A DNA stretch of 64,000 nucleotides from an uncultured Acidimicrobiaceae bacterium (GCA_903873395.1 CAIQOJ010000110.1:22653-86652); one strand, 5' to 3'. Positions 8,207 through 19,812 are shown, counted from the stretch's first letter. The notes: generated from the sequence alone by a model not told the origin. Translations and numbers: made by a program.

Positions 8207-8947
8207 CTATGCGGGATCCGTCTGATTGGGATCCGTCTGGCTGAGATTGGTGCCTGGCAGATCCGTGCCCGCCGTGTTCAACGGAACACCCAGGGATGGA
8301 TCGATGGTTCCTGCCTCGGCGAAGCCGCGGGCCCGGAGCACGCATGCGTCGCAGGAGCCGCATGGTTGGTCGCCGCCTCGATAACAGGACCACGTCATGT
8401 GCAGCGGTGCCCGCTCGGCTATGCCGAGTTCCACGATCTGGGCTTTGGTCAATGAGATCAGCGGCGTGCGAATTTCGATCGGGTTGCCTTCTACGCCCCG
8501 CTTCTGCCCGGTGGCGGCCACCCCTCGGAAGGCGTCGATGAACTCGGGCCGACAGTCCGGATAGCCCGAGTAGTCGAGGGCATTGACCCCGATCCAGATG
8601 GCGTCGAGGTCACGTGCCTCAGCAACTCCGAGAGCGACAGCCAGGAAGATCGAGTTGCGGGCCGGCACGTAGGTGACCGGGATGCCGTCAGTGGATCCGG
8701 AGTCGGGAACGGACAAGGAGTTGTCGGTCAGTGCCGAACCTCCCCACGCCGAGGCATCAAGGCGCACGACGAGTTGTTCGGCACCGTAGTGGGTGGCTAC
8801 GGCGGCGGCTCGCTCGAGCTCGATGCGATGACGTTGGCCGTAGTCGAAGGTCAGCGCCATCGGAGCCGTCCCTCCTTCGCCTGAAGCGAGCGCCATGCAG
8901 ACCGTCGAGTCGAGGCCGCCCGAGAGAACGACGAGATGTCCGGCCAT
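8207..8947 (-). CDS. queC: 7-cyano-7-deazaguanine (preQ0) synthase
   Basis: This ATP-dependent enzyme turns 7-carboxy-7-deazaguanine into preQ0. The 246-residue protein has the PP-loop VVLSGGLDST at its N terminus, GVNALDYSGYPDCRPEF, and the zinc-binding CYRGGDQPCGSCDAC with four Cys. The ATG at 8947 lies 2 bp after the queD stop, so the genes are coupled. After the zinc motif the chain ends in a short polar tail with QTDPN/QTDPA repeats, encoded by a 15-bp duplication and not needed for the fold. Confidence 0.95.
   Translation of the reverse strand: MAGHLVVLSGGLDSTVCMALASGEGGTAPMALTFDYGQRHRIELERAAAVATHYGAEQLVVRLDASAWGGSALTDNSLSVPDSGSTDGIPVTYVPARNSIFLAVALGVAEARDLDAIWIGVNALDYSGYPDCRPEFIDAFRGVAATGQKRGVEGNPIEIRTPLISLTKAQIVELGIAERAPLHMTWSCYRGGDQPCGSCDACVLRARGFAEAGTIDPSLGVPLNTAGTDLPGTNLSQTDPNQTDPA
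8213..8242. repeat. 15-bp tandem duplication in the queC tail
   Basis: GGGATCCGTCTG occurs at 8213-8224 and 8228-8239, a 15-bp period, encoding the repeated QTDP pentapeptide at the QueC C terminus. Confidence 0.7.
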
Positions 8948-8949
8948 GA

Positions 8950-9318
8950 CTACGAGTTGGATTCCGAGATGACATCGACCCAGGAGTCGGCTGTCTCCCA
9001 GAGACGTAGGGCAGTTGGCTCGATGCCTGCGGTAGTGAGCACGGCCCAAATCTCGTGAGCCAAGAGCTCGGCCGTGGGATTCTCCACCAACTGATTGAGG
9101 TCCTGGTGGTCAAAGCGTTCGATGACCTCGCGTTGCACCACCTCGTGGAGCACGTCGAAGTCAAGGACGACCCCATTGGCATCCAGGGGACCCTCGAGAG
9201 TGACGTCTAGGCGATAGGAGTGGCCGTGCAGATTTCGGCACTTACCGGGGTGCCAGGCAAGCCTGTGGGCAGCCTCGAAGCGGAAGGTGCACGTCACGCG
9301 GGTGCGAAGTCCGGCCAT
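8950..9318 (-). CDS. queD: 6-carboxy-5,6,7,8-tetrahydropterin synthase (6-PTP synthase family)
   Basis: This zinc enzyme converts 7,8-dihydroneopterin triphosphate to 6-carboxytetrahydropterin, the first dedicated preQ0 step. The 122-residue protein has FRFEAAHRL and CRNLHGHSY, giving the zinc His residues and the catalytic Cys, then FDHQDLN near the middle with the Asp-His pair. The ATG at 9318 lies 7 nt after a minus-strand TAGCGT (9326-9331), so the cassette mRNA is probably leaderless and starts here. It leads queC and queE and is divergent from kgd. Confidence 0.93.
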   Translation of the reverse strand: MAGLRTRVTCTFRFEAAHRLAWHPGKCRNLHGHSYRLDVTLEGPLDANGVVLDFDVLHEVVQREVIERFDHQDLNQLVENPTAELLAHEIWAVLTTAGIEPTALRLWETADSWVDVISESNS

Positions 9319-9325
9319 GACGGTG

Positions 9326-9331
9326 ACGCTA
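9326..9331 (-). promoter_or_regulatory. -10 box of queDCE (leaderless)
   Basis: TAGCGT on the minus strand lies 7 nt before the queD ATG at 9318. Confidence 0.5.
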
Positions 9332-9438
9332 CCGGACGTCAGGGTCTCTTCTTGCGCTCGGCCATCGACCTTCAGTGAAAGCCGCAGGTTGGCCGCTGTT
9401 GCGCCCCATTGCCAAGTCCGGGGGGCAGTCAGGACCGG

Positions 9439-9444
9439 TAGCCT
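9439..9444 (+). promoter_or_regulatory. -10 box of kgd (leaderless)
   Basis: TAGCCT lies 6 nt before the ATG at 9451 and no Shine-Dalgarno site is present. Confidence 0.5.
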
Positions 9445-9450
9445 TGGGGC

Positions 9451-13149
<3,699 letters not shown>

Positions 13150-13200
13150 CCGCTGATGGCTGACGTCTGACAGCCGCTCGGCCTGGCGCCGGTCGAAGGC

Positions 13201-14547
13201 TCAGGTCAGGAAGTCGCGAGCTAGGCCGATCCACATCTCGGTCGACAGGCGGAGCGACTCGACGTCGACATGTTCGTCGATGCCGTGGAACATGGCCCCA
13301 TACTCCTCGAAGGAGATGGCTCGGCTGTGCAGGCCAAAGCCGTAGGAGACGCTTCCCAAGGTGCGCGTGTAGCGCGCATCCGTGGCCCCAACCGAGAGGT
13401 AGGGAAGGATTCGGCCACCCGGATAGAAGCCCTCGGTGACACGCTGCAGGGCATCCCACAGTGGTGTGTCGATGGGGGAGAGGGTGGCCGGCTCTTCGGC
13501 CAAGAAGGCGATCTCCACGTGGTCGACGAGGTCGCCGAGCACATCGGCGAGCATGGCTCGAACCTCGCCGGTGTCCCAGCCCGGAAGCGACCGGATGTCG
13601 AGCTCGAGCTCGACGCGATCCGGGATGACATTGGTCTTGGTTCCAGCTCGCAGAACTGTGGGGGCAATGGTGGTGTGGGTGCAGGCGTGGGCCTGGCGGG
13701 CAAGGCCGAGCAAGGGAAGGTTGTCGCAGAAGTCGTCGATCTGTGCGGGGTCGAGGAATGGCTCGGCGAGTTCGGCGGGCAGGCCAAGGCCTGAGATGAA
13801 ACGGGTCCACGCCTCGTGGAGGTCCGGGGTGGGCCGATAGGCATCGATCCTGCGAATCACTTCGGCCGCAGTCACCAGGGCATTGTCGGTGCGAAGGGGC
13901 TGGGATGCGTGTCCCGGAGTTCCTTTGATGGTGAGCACGCACCAATAGACCCCCTTTTCGCCCACCAGCACGGGCAGTCGGGCGGCACCGTCCATTCCGT
14001 CCATGGGGAAGCCACCTGACTCCGTGATGACATAGTCGGTGCGGATGTCCTCGGCGGCGGTGTCGCACAGCCAACGAGTGCCAAACGTCGACAACGCCTC
14101 CTCGTCGGCGACGGCGATGTAGTGGAGGTCGCCCAAGGGCCGAAAGCCCGACGCGGCCAGATGGCGCATGCTGGTAGCCATGGTGGCCGTCAGGTTCAGC
14201 ATGTCGATTGCTCCACGCCCCCACACCGACCCGTCAATCAGTTCGCCCCCAAAGGGGTCATGCGTCCAGTCGTCGGCGTTGGCCGGCACCACGTCAGTGT
14301 GTCCGAGCAAGGTGAGGCTCGGGGCGGTGGGATCTGACCCGGCGAGCTTGGCCACAAGCGACGTTCGACCCGGAGCGGGCTCGTAGGTCTGGAGGTCCAC
14401 GCCTGACCCCTCGAGGTAGGAATGGATGATGGAGGCGCTGCGATCCTCGTGGCCCGATGCAGCGGTGCCGTCGTTGACGCAGGCATTCCGGATCAGGTGC
14501 TGGAGGAGATCGGTGGCTTCGCCCGTGCGGTTCGACTCGTCGCTCAC
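13201..14547 (-). CDS. M20/ArgE/DapE family metallopeptidase
   Basis: This 448-residue protein is a di-zinc amidohydrolase or peptidase of the M20 family. Metal-site motifs are TLLGHTDVVPA, WGRGAIDM, VADEEAL and a late FGLHSRAIS; the lid (dimerisation) domain begins near KGTPGHASQP. M20 members include aminoacylases, dipeptidases and carboxypeptidases; the exact substrate cannot be assigned. The GTG at 14547 lies 6 nt after TAGGAT (minus strand, 14554-14559), supporting leaderless initiation and this start. Confidence 0.9.
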   Translation of the reverse strand: MSDESNRTGEATDLLQHLIRNACVNDGTAASGHEDRSASIIHSYLEGSGVDLQTYEPAPGRTSLVAKLAGSDPTAPSLTLLGHTDVVPANADDWTHDPFGGELIDGSVWGRGAIDMLNLTATMATSMRHLAASGFRPLGDLHYIAVADEEALSTFGTRWLCDTAAEDIRTDYVITESGGFPMDGMDGAARLPVLVGEKGVYWCVLTIKGTPGHASQPLRTDNALVTAAEVIRRIDAYRPTPDLHEAWTRFISGLGLPAELAEPFLDPAQIDDFCDNLPLLGLARQAHACTHTTIAPTVLRAGTKTNVIPDRVELELDIRSLPGWDTGEVRAMLADVLGDLVDHVEIAFLAEEPATLSPIDTPLWDALQRVTEGFYPGGRILPYLSVGATDARYTRTLGSVSYGFGLHSRAISFEEYGAMFHGIDEHVDVESLRLSTEMWIGLARDFLT

Positions 14548-14553
14548 ACGGCG

Positions 14554-14559
14554 ATCCTA
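14554..14559 (-). promoter_or_regulatory. -10 box of the M20 peptidase (leaderless)
   Basis: TAGGAT on the minus strand lies 6 nt before the GTG at 14547. Confidence 0.5.
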
Positions 14560-14686
14560 GGTCTTTGGCGTGTGTGCGAACCCGGCACCCTGATCGCCAA
14601 GAGGCCAAACGTTTTGCCGCGAGGTAGGTACTCCAGCCCGACCATGACCGATGTATTGCTGCTCGGATGATTGACTGGAGGAACTT

Positions 14687-16048
14687 ATGGACCCCGAATC
14701 ACCAGCGCGACGTCAGATCGTCGTCGACGGCTCGAACCTCGCCACCGAGGGCCGCACCGCTCCAAGCCTGGCGCAGTTGGACGAAGCGATCCACGCGTTT
14801 CTCAGCGAACACCCTGGATTTTCCTCGGCCGAGGTCATTGTTGTGGTCGATGCCACATTCGGCCATCGGATTGACCCTGCAGAGGTGCCAGCATTCGAGC
14901 AAGCCATCGAACACGGCGAACTGGTGACACCGCCAGCTGGAGCAGTCGGCCGGGGTGACGGGTTCATCTTGCGCATCGCCGAGAAATCGGGCGCCCTCGT
15001 CCTCTCTAACGACTCCTTCCAAGAGTTCCACGCAGAACGCCCTTGGCTCTTCGAGCCAGGCCGCCTCATCGGCGGCAAGCCGGTGCCGGGCGTGGGTTGG
15101 GTCTTCACTCCCCGCACTCCAGTGCGAGGTCCAAAGAGTCGGGCCGTGACGAGTCAGGCCAAGCGCGAAGCTCGAGGACCCGGGAGTGCCAACCAAGGTA
15201 GTGACACAGAACGGCCCACCTCCACCACGGGTGCTGCGTCATCTCGGGGAGGCAAGCAGAGCCGAGTGGCAGAGACTCCGCCGCCTGCTTCGCCGTCCGA
15301 TGAACCACAGACGTCCACCGTGGTCAAGGTCCTCAAGGCCATCAAGGTGATCAAGGGCGGGAAGGCTGCCAAGGCGACCAAGGCCGCCAAGGCCACTAAG
15401 GCTGCCAAGGCGACCAAGGCGACCACATCCTCCACTGCCACCAAGGCCTCATCAGCATCTAAGGCACCAGCATCGAAGGCACCAGCGTCGAAGGCGGGAG
15501 CGTCGAAGGCACCAGCGTCGAAGGCACCAGCGTCGAAGGCACCAGCGTCGAAGGCGGCAGCGACCAAGGCCGCTGGATCCAAGGCGGGCACATCGACCGA
15601 ATCAACCGAATCAATGGATGGATCAGCCGATGCACCCCGGGCAGCGCGACCGAAAAAGGCCACCAACGCTGGATCAGCACCGAAGTCCGCCCCTGCATCG
15701 AAGACCGCCAAGGGAGCATCGGGATCAGGACCAGCCGATGGTCCGGATCGCCCGGCACCTGCCCGCGTCCCCCGTACAACGGAAGAGCTCAACGATCCCA
15801 AGTCGTTCTTCGACTTCATCGGCGCTCATCCCGTCGGCAGTTCGTTCGAAGGGACGGTGGCGGCGTTCACGTCGCATGGCGCCCACATCGATGTCGAAGG
15901 GATGCTCTGTCATGTCCCCCTTCGCAACCTCGGTGACCCCGCCCCCCAAAAGGCTCGCCAGGTGCTGACCAAAGGGGAGACCCGGACCTTCTCTCTGGTA
16001 TCGCTTGATGCACCACGCCGTCGAGCTGAGGTCACTCTCGTCGAGTGA
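14687..16048 (+). CDS. NYN/Zc3h12a-like nuclease domain, Lys/Ala repeat linker, S1 RNA-binding domain
   Basis: I do not recognise this 453-residue protein as a named gene. Residues about 8-145 look like a PIN/NYN (Zc3h12a-type) RNase: IVVDGSNLA supplies the first Asp, then VVVDATFGHR, a GRGDGF segment and LSNDSFQEF, with further acidic residues. About residues 165-345 are low complexity, with KAAKAT and ASKAP repeats giving a strongly basic histone H1-like linker. The last 85 residues (from about DPKSFFDFIG) resemble an S1 fold, with GSSFEGTVAAFTSHGAHIDV and a closing RRRAEVTL. I infer an RNA-directed nuclease with two RNA-contacting modules. GGAGG at 14677-14681 sets the start. It is not obviously in an operon. 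Confidence 0.75.
   Translation: MDPESPARRQIVVDGSNLATEGRTAPSLAQLDEAIHAFLSEHPGFSSAEVIVVVDATFGHRIDPAEVPAFEQAIEHGELVTPPAGAVGRGDGFILRIAEKSGALVLSNDSFQEFHAERPWLFEPGRLIGGKPVPGVGWVFTPRTPVRGPKSRAVTSQAKREARGPGSANQGSDTERPTSTTGAASSRGGKQSRVAETPPPASPSDEPQTSTVVKVLKAIKVIKGGKAAKATKAAKATKAAKATKATTSSTATKASSASKAPASKAPASKAGASKAPASKAPASKAPASKAAATKAAGSKAGTSTESTESMDGSADAPRAARPKKATNAGSAPKSAPASKTAKGASGSGPADGPDRPAPARVPRTTEELNDPKSFFDFIGAHPVGSSFEGTVAAFTSHGAHIDVEGMLCHVPLRNLGDPAPQKARQVLTKGETRTFSLVSLDAPRRRAEVTLVE
15361..15570. repeat. Coding tandem repeats (12-bp then 15-bp) in the Lys/Ala linker
   Basis: AAGGCNRCC-type 12-bp units encoding AAKAT occupy about 15361-15425. Six 15-bp units follow at 15466-15555 (ACCAGCRTCGAAGGC, one variant starting GGGAGC), encoding APASK, with a diverged seventh at 15556-15570. 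Near-identical copies suggest recent expansion. Confidence 0.9.
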
Positions 16049-16056
16049 GCCTTCGC

Positions 16057-16090
16057 CGCCGGTCCGAACTGCCCGCCGGTCCGAACTGCC
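16057..16090. repeat. 17-bp perfect tandem duplication
   Basis: CGCCGGTCCGAACTGCC occurs at 16057-16073 and immediately again at 16074-16090, just after the NYN-S1 gene. The rest of the 187-bp gap holds only the promoter of the next gene. Confidence 0.9.
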
Positions 16091-16223
16091 TTGCTCTCAC
16101 CCACTCCCGGTTGATCCCCGTGTGAAGCCGGCGCCCGGCCTCCGCGTCAATCGCCCGATCGGGTGACAGTCGTCGGTGACGCTGCAGCCCGAGCTCTCGG
16201 CCCATGGGACCGCTGACCGCCGA

Positions 16224-16229
16224 TACCCT
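16224..16229 (+). promoter_or_regulatory. -10 box of the FabZ-like gene (decides the start)
   Basis: TACCCT lies 6 nt before the GTG at 16236, the spacing seen at other leaderless genes here. Confidence 0.45.
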
Positions 16230-16235
16230 GTGGCC

Positions 16236-16676
16236 GTGCGAGCCGACGACTACCTGCCTCATCGTGACCCCTTCTTGTTCGTGAGCGAACTGCGATCCGT
16301 CGAGCCCGGTGCCTCGGCGAGCGGTGCTTGGCAGCTGACCGGCGACGAAGCGTTCTTTGCTGGGCACTTCCCCGGTCGGCCGACGCTTCCTGGTGTGCTG
16401 ATGGTGGAGGCACTTGCTCAGCTCGGGGGAGTCGCTGTGCTGGCCGACCCGGCGCATGCCGGCAAACTCCCGCTGTTCGGCGGGATCGAGCGTGCTCGTT
16501 TCCGCCGCCAGGTGGTGCCGGGTGACCTTCTCGAGCTCCAGGTGACTCTGGGGCGTATGTCGGCGAGGGCGGGGAAGGGGTCGGGCCGTGCCACGGTCAA
16601 TGGCGAGTTGGCCTGTGAAGCGGAGCTGCTCTTCGTGCTGGTCGATGCGCAGCCATCCACGGACACCGAGGCCTGA
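16236..16676 (+). CDS. FabZ-like hot-dog 3-hydroxyacyl-ACP dehydratase
   Basis: This 146-residue hot-dog protein resembles FabZ, which dehydrates 3-hydroxyacyl-ACP in fatty acid elongation. It starts with a typical ADDYLPHRDPFLFV and has the catalytic HFPGRPTLPG (His) followed by MVEALAQLGG (Glu). I chose the GTG at 16236 rather than the GTG at 16176 because a -10 box lies 6 nt upstream and the resulting length equals normal FabZ. It stands outside any fab cluster and is followed after 4 bp by xthA, so the two may be co-transcribed. A role on a non-ACP substrate is possible. Confidence 0.85.
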   Translation: MRADDYLPHRDPFLFVSELRSVEPGASASGAWQLTGDEAFFAGHFPGRPTLPGVLMVEALAQLGGVAVLADPAHAGKLPLFGGIERARFRRQVVPGDLLELQVTLGRMSARAGKGSGRATVNGELACEAELLFVLVDAQPSTDTEA

Positions 16677-16680
16677 TCCG

Positions 16681-17454
16681 GTGCGTATCGCCACGTGGAA
16701 CGTGAACTCGCTGACGGCCCGACTGGCCCGTGTCGAGGAGTGGATCGCCTACGCCCAACCTGACGTGCTCTGTCTCCAAGAGACGAAACAGGCGGATGTC
16801 GCGTTCCCTCACGGCGCCTTTGCCGCGCTGGGTTATGAGTCGGCACACCATGGGGACGGCAGGTGGAACGGGGTAGCCATCATCAGTCGGGTGGGTTTGG
16901 ACAGAGTCTCCACGGGCATGGGATCGGAGCACGATGCCGAAGGAACCCGCCTCATCGCCGCTGACTGCGGTGGGGCCCGAATCGTGTCGGTCTACGTACC
17001 CAACGGTCGTGCTCTTGATGACCCGCACTACCCAGCGAAGCTGGCGTGGCTAGGCCGCCTCCGAGAGTTCTTGGACGAGACGACGTCGTCGGATCAGCCT
17101 CTGGCCGTGTGTGGCGATTTCAATGTGGCCCCTGAAGACCGTGACGTGTGGGACCCTTCGCAGTTCGACGGTATGACCCACGTGAGCGAACCCGAGCGGG
17201 CTGCCTTGGCCGAACTCGAGGCCTGGGGTCTGGTCGATGTCTTCCGACGGTGCTACCCCGATGACAGGCTGTTCAGTTGGTGGGACTACCGAGGGGGTTC
17301 GTTCCATCGCCACCGAGGCATGCGGATCGACCTGATCCTGGCCACGGAAGTCCTAGCTGAGCGGACCAGTTTTGCCCTCATCGACCGTCAAGCGCGCAAA
17401 GGTGAGAAGCCTTCCGACCACACACCGGTGTTCATCGACACGTCTGTCGAGTGA
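16681..17454 (+). CDS. xthA: Exodeoxyribonuclease III / AP endonuclease
   Basis: This enzyme of base excision repair cuts at abasic sites and degrades 3' ends. The 257-residue protein shows the endonuclease/exonuclease/phosphatase motifs in order: ATWNVNSL, LQETKQ (metal-binding Glu), SVYVPNG, GDFNVAPED, a DVWDP segment, FSWWDYRGG, RIDLIL and the terminal SDHTPV with catalytic His. The start is the GTG at 16681, 4 bp after the FabZ-like gene; the open frame upstream overlaps that gene and is not used. It converges on the helicase gene with only 15 bp between stops. Confidence 0.95.
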   Translation: MRIATWNVNSLTARLARVEEWIAYAQPDVLCLQETKQADVAFPHGAFAALGYESAHHGDGRWNGVAIISRVGLDRVSTGMGSEHDAEGTRLIAADCGGARIVSVYVPNGRALDDPHYPAKLAWLGRLREFLDETTSSDQPLAVCGDFNVAPEDRDVWDPSQFDGMTHVSEPERAALAELEAWGLVDVFRRCYPDDRLFSWWDYRGGSFHRHRGMRIDLILATEVLAERTSFALIDRQARKGEKPSDHTPVFIDTSVE

Positions 17455-17469
17455 TCAGCGGCCAATCGC

Positions 17470-19113
17470 TCACCGGCCGAGTGCAGCCCGGAGGTCGGCG
17501 AATCGATCCGCACTGGCGGGGGTCGGCCCCAGGCTGTCACCTGCCCGGGTGGCGACGTCCAGATCGGCCAACCACGGCGAAGCCTGGCGCTCCATCGAGC
17601 GCCCAGACTTCATGATCCGGTGCTGCGCCCATGAGCAGTCGAGGTCGACCGCCGCTCGTGTGAGAGCGACGTAGAGCAGACGACGTTCTTCGGCAATGGC
17701 GTCGGGAGTGGTGGCATGGACGATGGGGACGTAGCCGTCCTCGAGACCGACTACGAACACGGTCGGCCATTCGAGCCCCTTGGCCCGATGGAAGGTGGCT
17801 AGCTCGACCCAACCGTCGGGTTCAGCGGCACCGCTGGTCTCCTGGGCTGGCGCACGAGGGCGGAGTCGAGCAGCTCCCGCACCGCCGGTTTGTGGGGGTT
17901 CGAGCTCGATCTCCTCGGCAGCCGGTGCGAACCGACACGGGATGCCGTGGCGATCGAGCGCTTGGCGGATCGTGGCGAGTTGATCGTGGGTGCGTGCGAG
18001 GACGGCCTGGTCGGACCACTTCGTGCCTGCCGCCGCCCTGGCCGAGAGACGCTGAGCCACTCCGTCGGCCTCGGCCTGGCTGTCGGGGTAGGCGGTCAGC
18101 GTCGGCAGGGGTCCGTCGGCGACCGCCGACGTTGGCGGGGCCACCTGCGCGGGACCCAGGGCAGCCACTGCGGCGGCCACCACTTGGGGCGTGCACCGGT
18201 GATTCGATTCGAGGCGGACCACTTCGAGGCCGGGCATGAGGCTGGGCAGCGTGTGGAGCAGGCTCGGATCAGCCCCATTCCAGCCGTAGATGGATTGGTT
18301 GGGGTCTCCAACGGTGCATACGTCACCCGCTTCACCCGCAATGGCCTGGATGAGTCGGAACTGGGCTGGGTTCACGTCTTGGAACTCGTCTACGGACAGG
18401 TGTCGATATCGCCAATGGATCTGCTGGGCGAACCCAAGGTCAGACTCGATGAGGCTGGCTGCATCGAGCAAAAGGTCGTCGAGGTCGATCTGGCGTCGGC
18501 GGTGGAGCAACTCCTGGTAGGCGGCGAATGTCTCGGCAACACTGGCGACAGGAACATCGACGGACCGGGAGGCTGCGGCAACGGCGGCCGTGTACTCCCC
18601 GGGGTCCAGGCCTCGAGCCTTTGCCCAACCGATCTCGGTGTCGATGGATCCGGCGGTCGATCGATCCCCCGTCAGGGTGACGAGGTCGCGCCATCGTCGG
18701 TCGGAGACGTCAGGCGGGGGCCGCCCGGCATCGGCCGCGTGCTTGCGCAACAGGGCGAGCGCCAGCTGATGGAGGGTGCCTGCCCGCACGCCAGCGGTGG
18801 GCACGCCACCTGGTCCGGCTGGTTGGGATACGGCGACGCCGTAGTGGGTGAGCCTGTGACGGAGTTCGTCGGCAGCTTTGCGGGTGAACGTGCAGACGAT
18901 GGTGTGGTCAGCCTCGGCCGTGCCATCGAGGATGCGTCGAGCGACCCGAAGTGTGAGGACCCTGGTCTTGCCGGTTCCAGCCCCAGCCACGATGCACAAC
19001 GCTCGAGCCGGCGTATCGACGGCCCGCAGTTGCGCGTCGGTCAGATGTTCTCGAGCGTGCAGGTAGCCCGATGACCCGTGTTCGTCGGGGCTACTGAAGA
19101 CAGGCACATCCAC
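17470..19113 (-). CDS. Short UvrD/Rep-family (SF1A) DNA helicase
   Basis: This 547-residue ATP-dependent helicase contains the SF1 motifs: Q motif LTDAQLRAV, Walker A AGAGTGKT (43-50), Ia TFTRKAADEL, Walker B VDEFQDVNPAQ, III GDPNQSIYGWNGAD, IV LESNHRCTPQVV, V TFHRAKGLEW and VI YVALTRA. It resembles mycobacterial UvrD2 in several motifs but is shorter, with a reduced 2B region and no C-terminal tetracysteine or HRDC module. The GTG at 19113 follows a TAGCCT -10 by 8 nt. It probably acts in DNA repair or replication; its tail-to-tail position with xthA may be coincidental. Confidence 0.9.
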   Translation of the reverse strand: MDVPVFSSPDEHGSSGYLHAREHLTDAQLRAVDTPARALCIVAGAGTGKTRVLTLRVARRILDGTAEADHTIVCTFTRKAADELRHRLTHYGVAVSQPAGPGGVPTAGVRAGTLHQLALALLRKHAADAGRPPPDVSDRRWRDLVTLTGDRSTAGSIDTEIGWAKARGLDPGEYTAAVAAASRSVDVPVASVAETFAAYQELLHRRRQIDLDDLLLDAASLIESDLGFAQQIHWRYRHLSVDEFQDVNPAQFRLIQAIAGEAGDVCTVGDPNQSIYGWNGADPSLLHTLPSLMPGLEVVRLESNHRCTPQVVAAAVAALGPAQVAPPTSAVADGPLPTLTAYPDSQAEADGVAQRLSARAAAGTKWSDQAVLARTHDQLATIRQALDRHGIPCRFAPAAEEIELEPPQTGGAGAARLRPRAPAQETSGAAEPDGWVELATFHRAKGLEWPTVFVVGLEDGYVPIVHATTPDAIAEERRLLYVALTRAAVDLDCSWAQHRIMKSGRSMERQASPWLADLDVATRAGDSLGPTPASADRFADLRAALGR

Positions 19114-19121
19114 GGAACCCG

Positions 19122-19127
19122 AGGCTA
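19122..19127 (-). promoter_or_regulatory. -10 box of the helicase gene (leaderless)
   Basis: TAGCCT on the minus strand lies 8 nt before the GTG at 19113. Confidence 0.45.
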
Positions 19128-19196
19128 GCGGGAGGGTGGTGAGTCCTCATGGGGCAGGGCAGACCGAGCAAGCACCGCTGATCTGAGCGTCATCGG

Positions 19197-19202
19197 TAGG
19201 GT
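19197..19202 (+). promoter_or_regulatory. -10 box before a 15-codon uORF
   Basis: TAGGGT lies 6 nt before an ATG at 19209 that opens a 15-codon ORF rather than the main gene. Confidence 0.45.
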
Positions 19203-19208
19203 GGGGCG

Positions 19209-19256
19209 ATGGCCACTCCCGATGACGCCGGCCGGTGGGCACCGCGGTCCTGCTGA
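19209..19256 (+). CDS. Possible 15-residue leader peptide (uORF)
   Basis: The ORF MATPDDAGRWAPRSC begins with the ATG expected for a leaderless transcript from the TAGGGT box and ends with TGA at 19254-19256. The main PH-domain gene starts 4 bp later in another frame. It could couple translation to the main gene or attenuate it; a frameshift that separates a true N terminus is an alternative. Confidence 0.35.
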   Translation: MATPDDAGRWAPRSC

Positions 19257-19260
19257 CGTC

Positions 19261-19773
19261 ATGGCTTCGTTCCACCTCAATCTTCGCCCCTCTGAAGAGG
19301 TCTTGGTCGACCTGCGTCCGCATTGGTCCTTTCTGTGGGGACCGTTGCTCGTGGCTCTCGTCGCCCTTGCCGCAGGGATCACCCTGGATGTGGCTCTGCC
19401 CAATACTTCAGTGGAAGCACACTGGGTGGAGGGGATCGTGGTGGCTATCGGCTGTGCCTGGCTCGTGCTCCGCGTGGCTCGGTGGCGTCGGACAGGTGTG
19501 GTCCTGACGACAGATCGGGTGATCGACCAGTGGGGTGCGGGGCGAAAGAATCGGGTAGAGATCCCCTACGACGCCATCGAACAGGTCGTGGTCGACCAAA
19601 GCCTGCTGCGGAGCCTGGCGGGCACAGGAACCATCGAGATGCTGGTTTGGGGCGAGGGCGCGCTCCATCGCATCCACGATGCTCGAAAGCCAGCCGTGCT
19701 GGCTCGCATCATCACCCGGCGACTCGGCCCTCGTCCGGACTGGGTGCCGTGGCCCGGAGATCGGACGGACTGA
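19261..19773 (+). CDS. PH-domain (bPH2/YdbT-like) membrane protein
   Basis: This 170-residue protein has an N-terminal strand-like LRPSEEVLVDLRPHW, two closely spaced hydrophobic helices (LWGPLLVALVALAAG and VEGIVVAIGCAWLVL) and a bacterial PH domain with GVVLTTDRVIDQW, RVEIPYDAIEQVVV and MLVWGEGALHRIHDARKP. Such proteins sit in the cytoplasmic membrane; their roles are mostly unknown. I chose the ATG at 19261; an in-frame GTG at 19201 lies inside the -10 box. It is convergent with galK, 39 bp apart. Confidence 0.8.
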   Translation: MASFHLNLRPSEEVLVDLRPHWSFLWGPLLVALVALAAGITLDVALPNTSVEAHWVEGIVVAIGCAWLVLRVARWRRTGVVLTTDRVIDQWGAGRKNRVEIPYDAIEQVVVDQSLLRSLAGTGTIEMLVWGEGALHRIHDARKPAVLARIITRRLGPRPDWVPWPGDRTD

Positions 19774-19812
19774 TCTGCCGGGACCGCCCGTGACGTCGTC
19801 AGTCTGTGGTGC

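Noticed and set aside
15361..15570. Regular 12/15-bp repeats considered as a CRISPR-like array
   Set aside because: The units are directly tandem without spacers, in frame, and encode a repeat linker.
15154..15819. 221-residue Ala/Asp-rich minus-strand frame
   Set aside because: It is the antisense of the Lys/Ala repeat; its repeats mirror the plus-strand repeat.
17890..19074. 394-residue plus-strand frame
   Set aside because: Antisense to the helicase with its full motif set.
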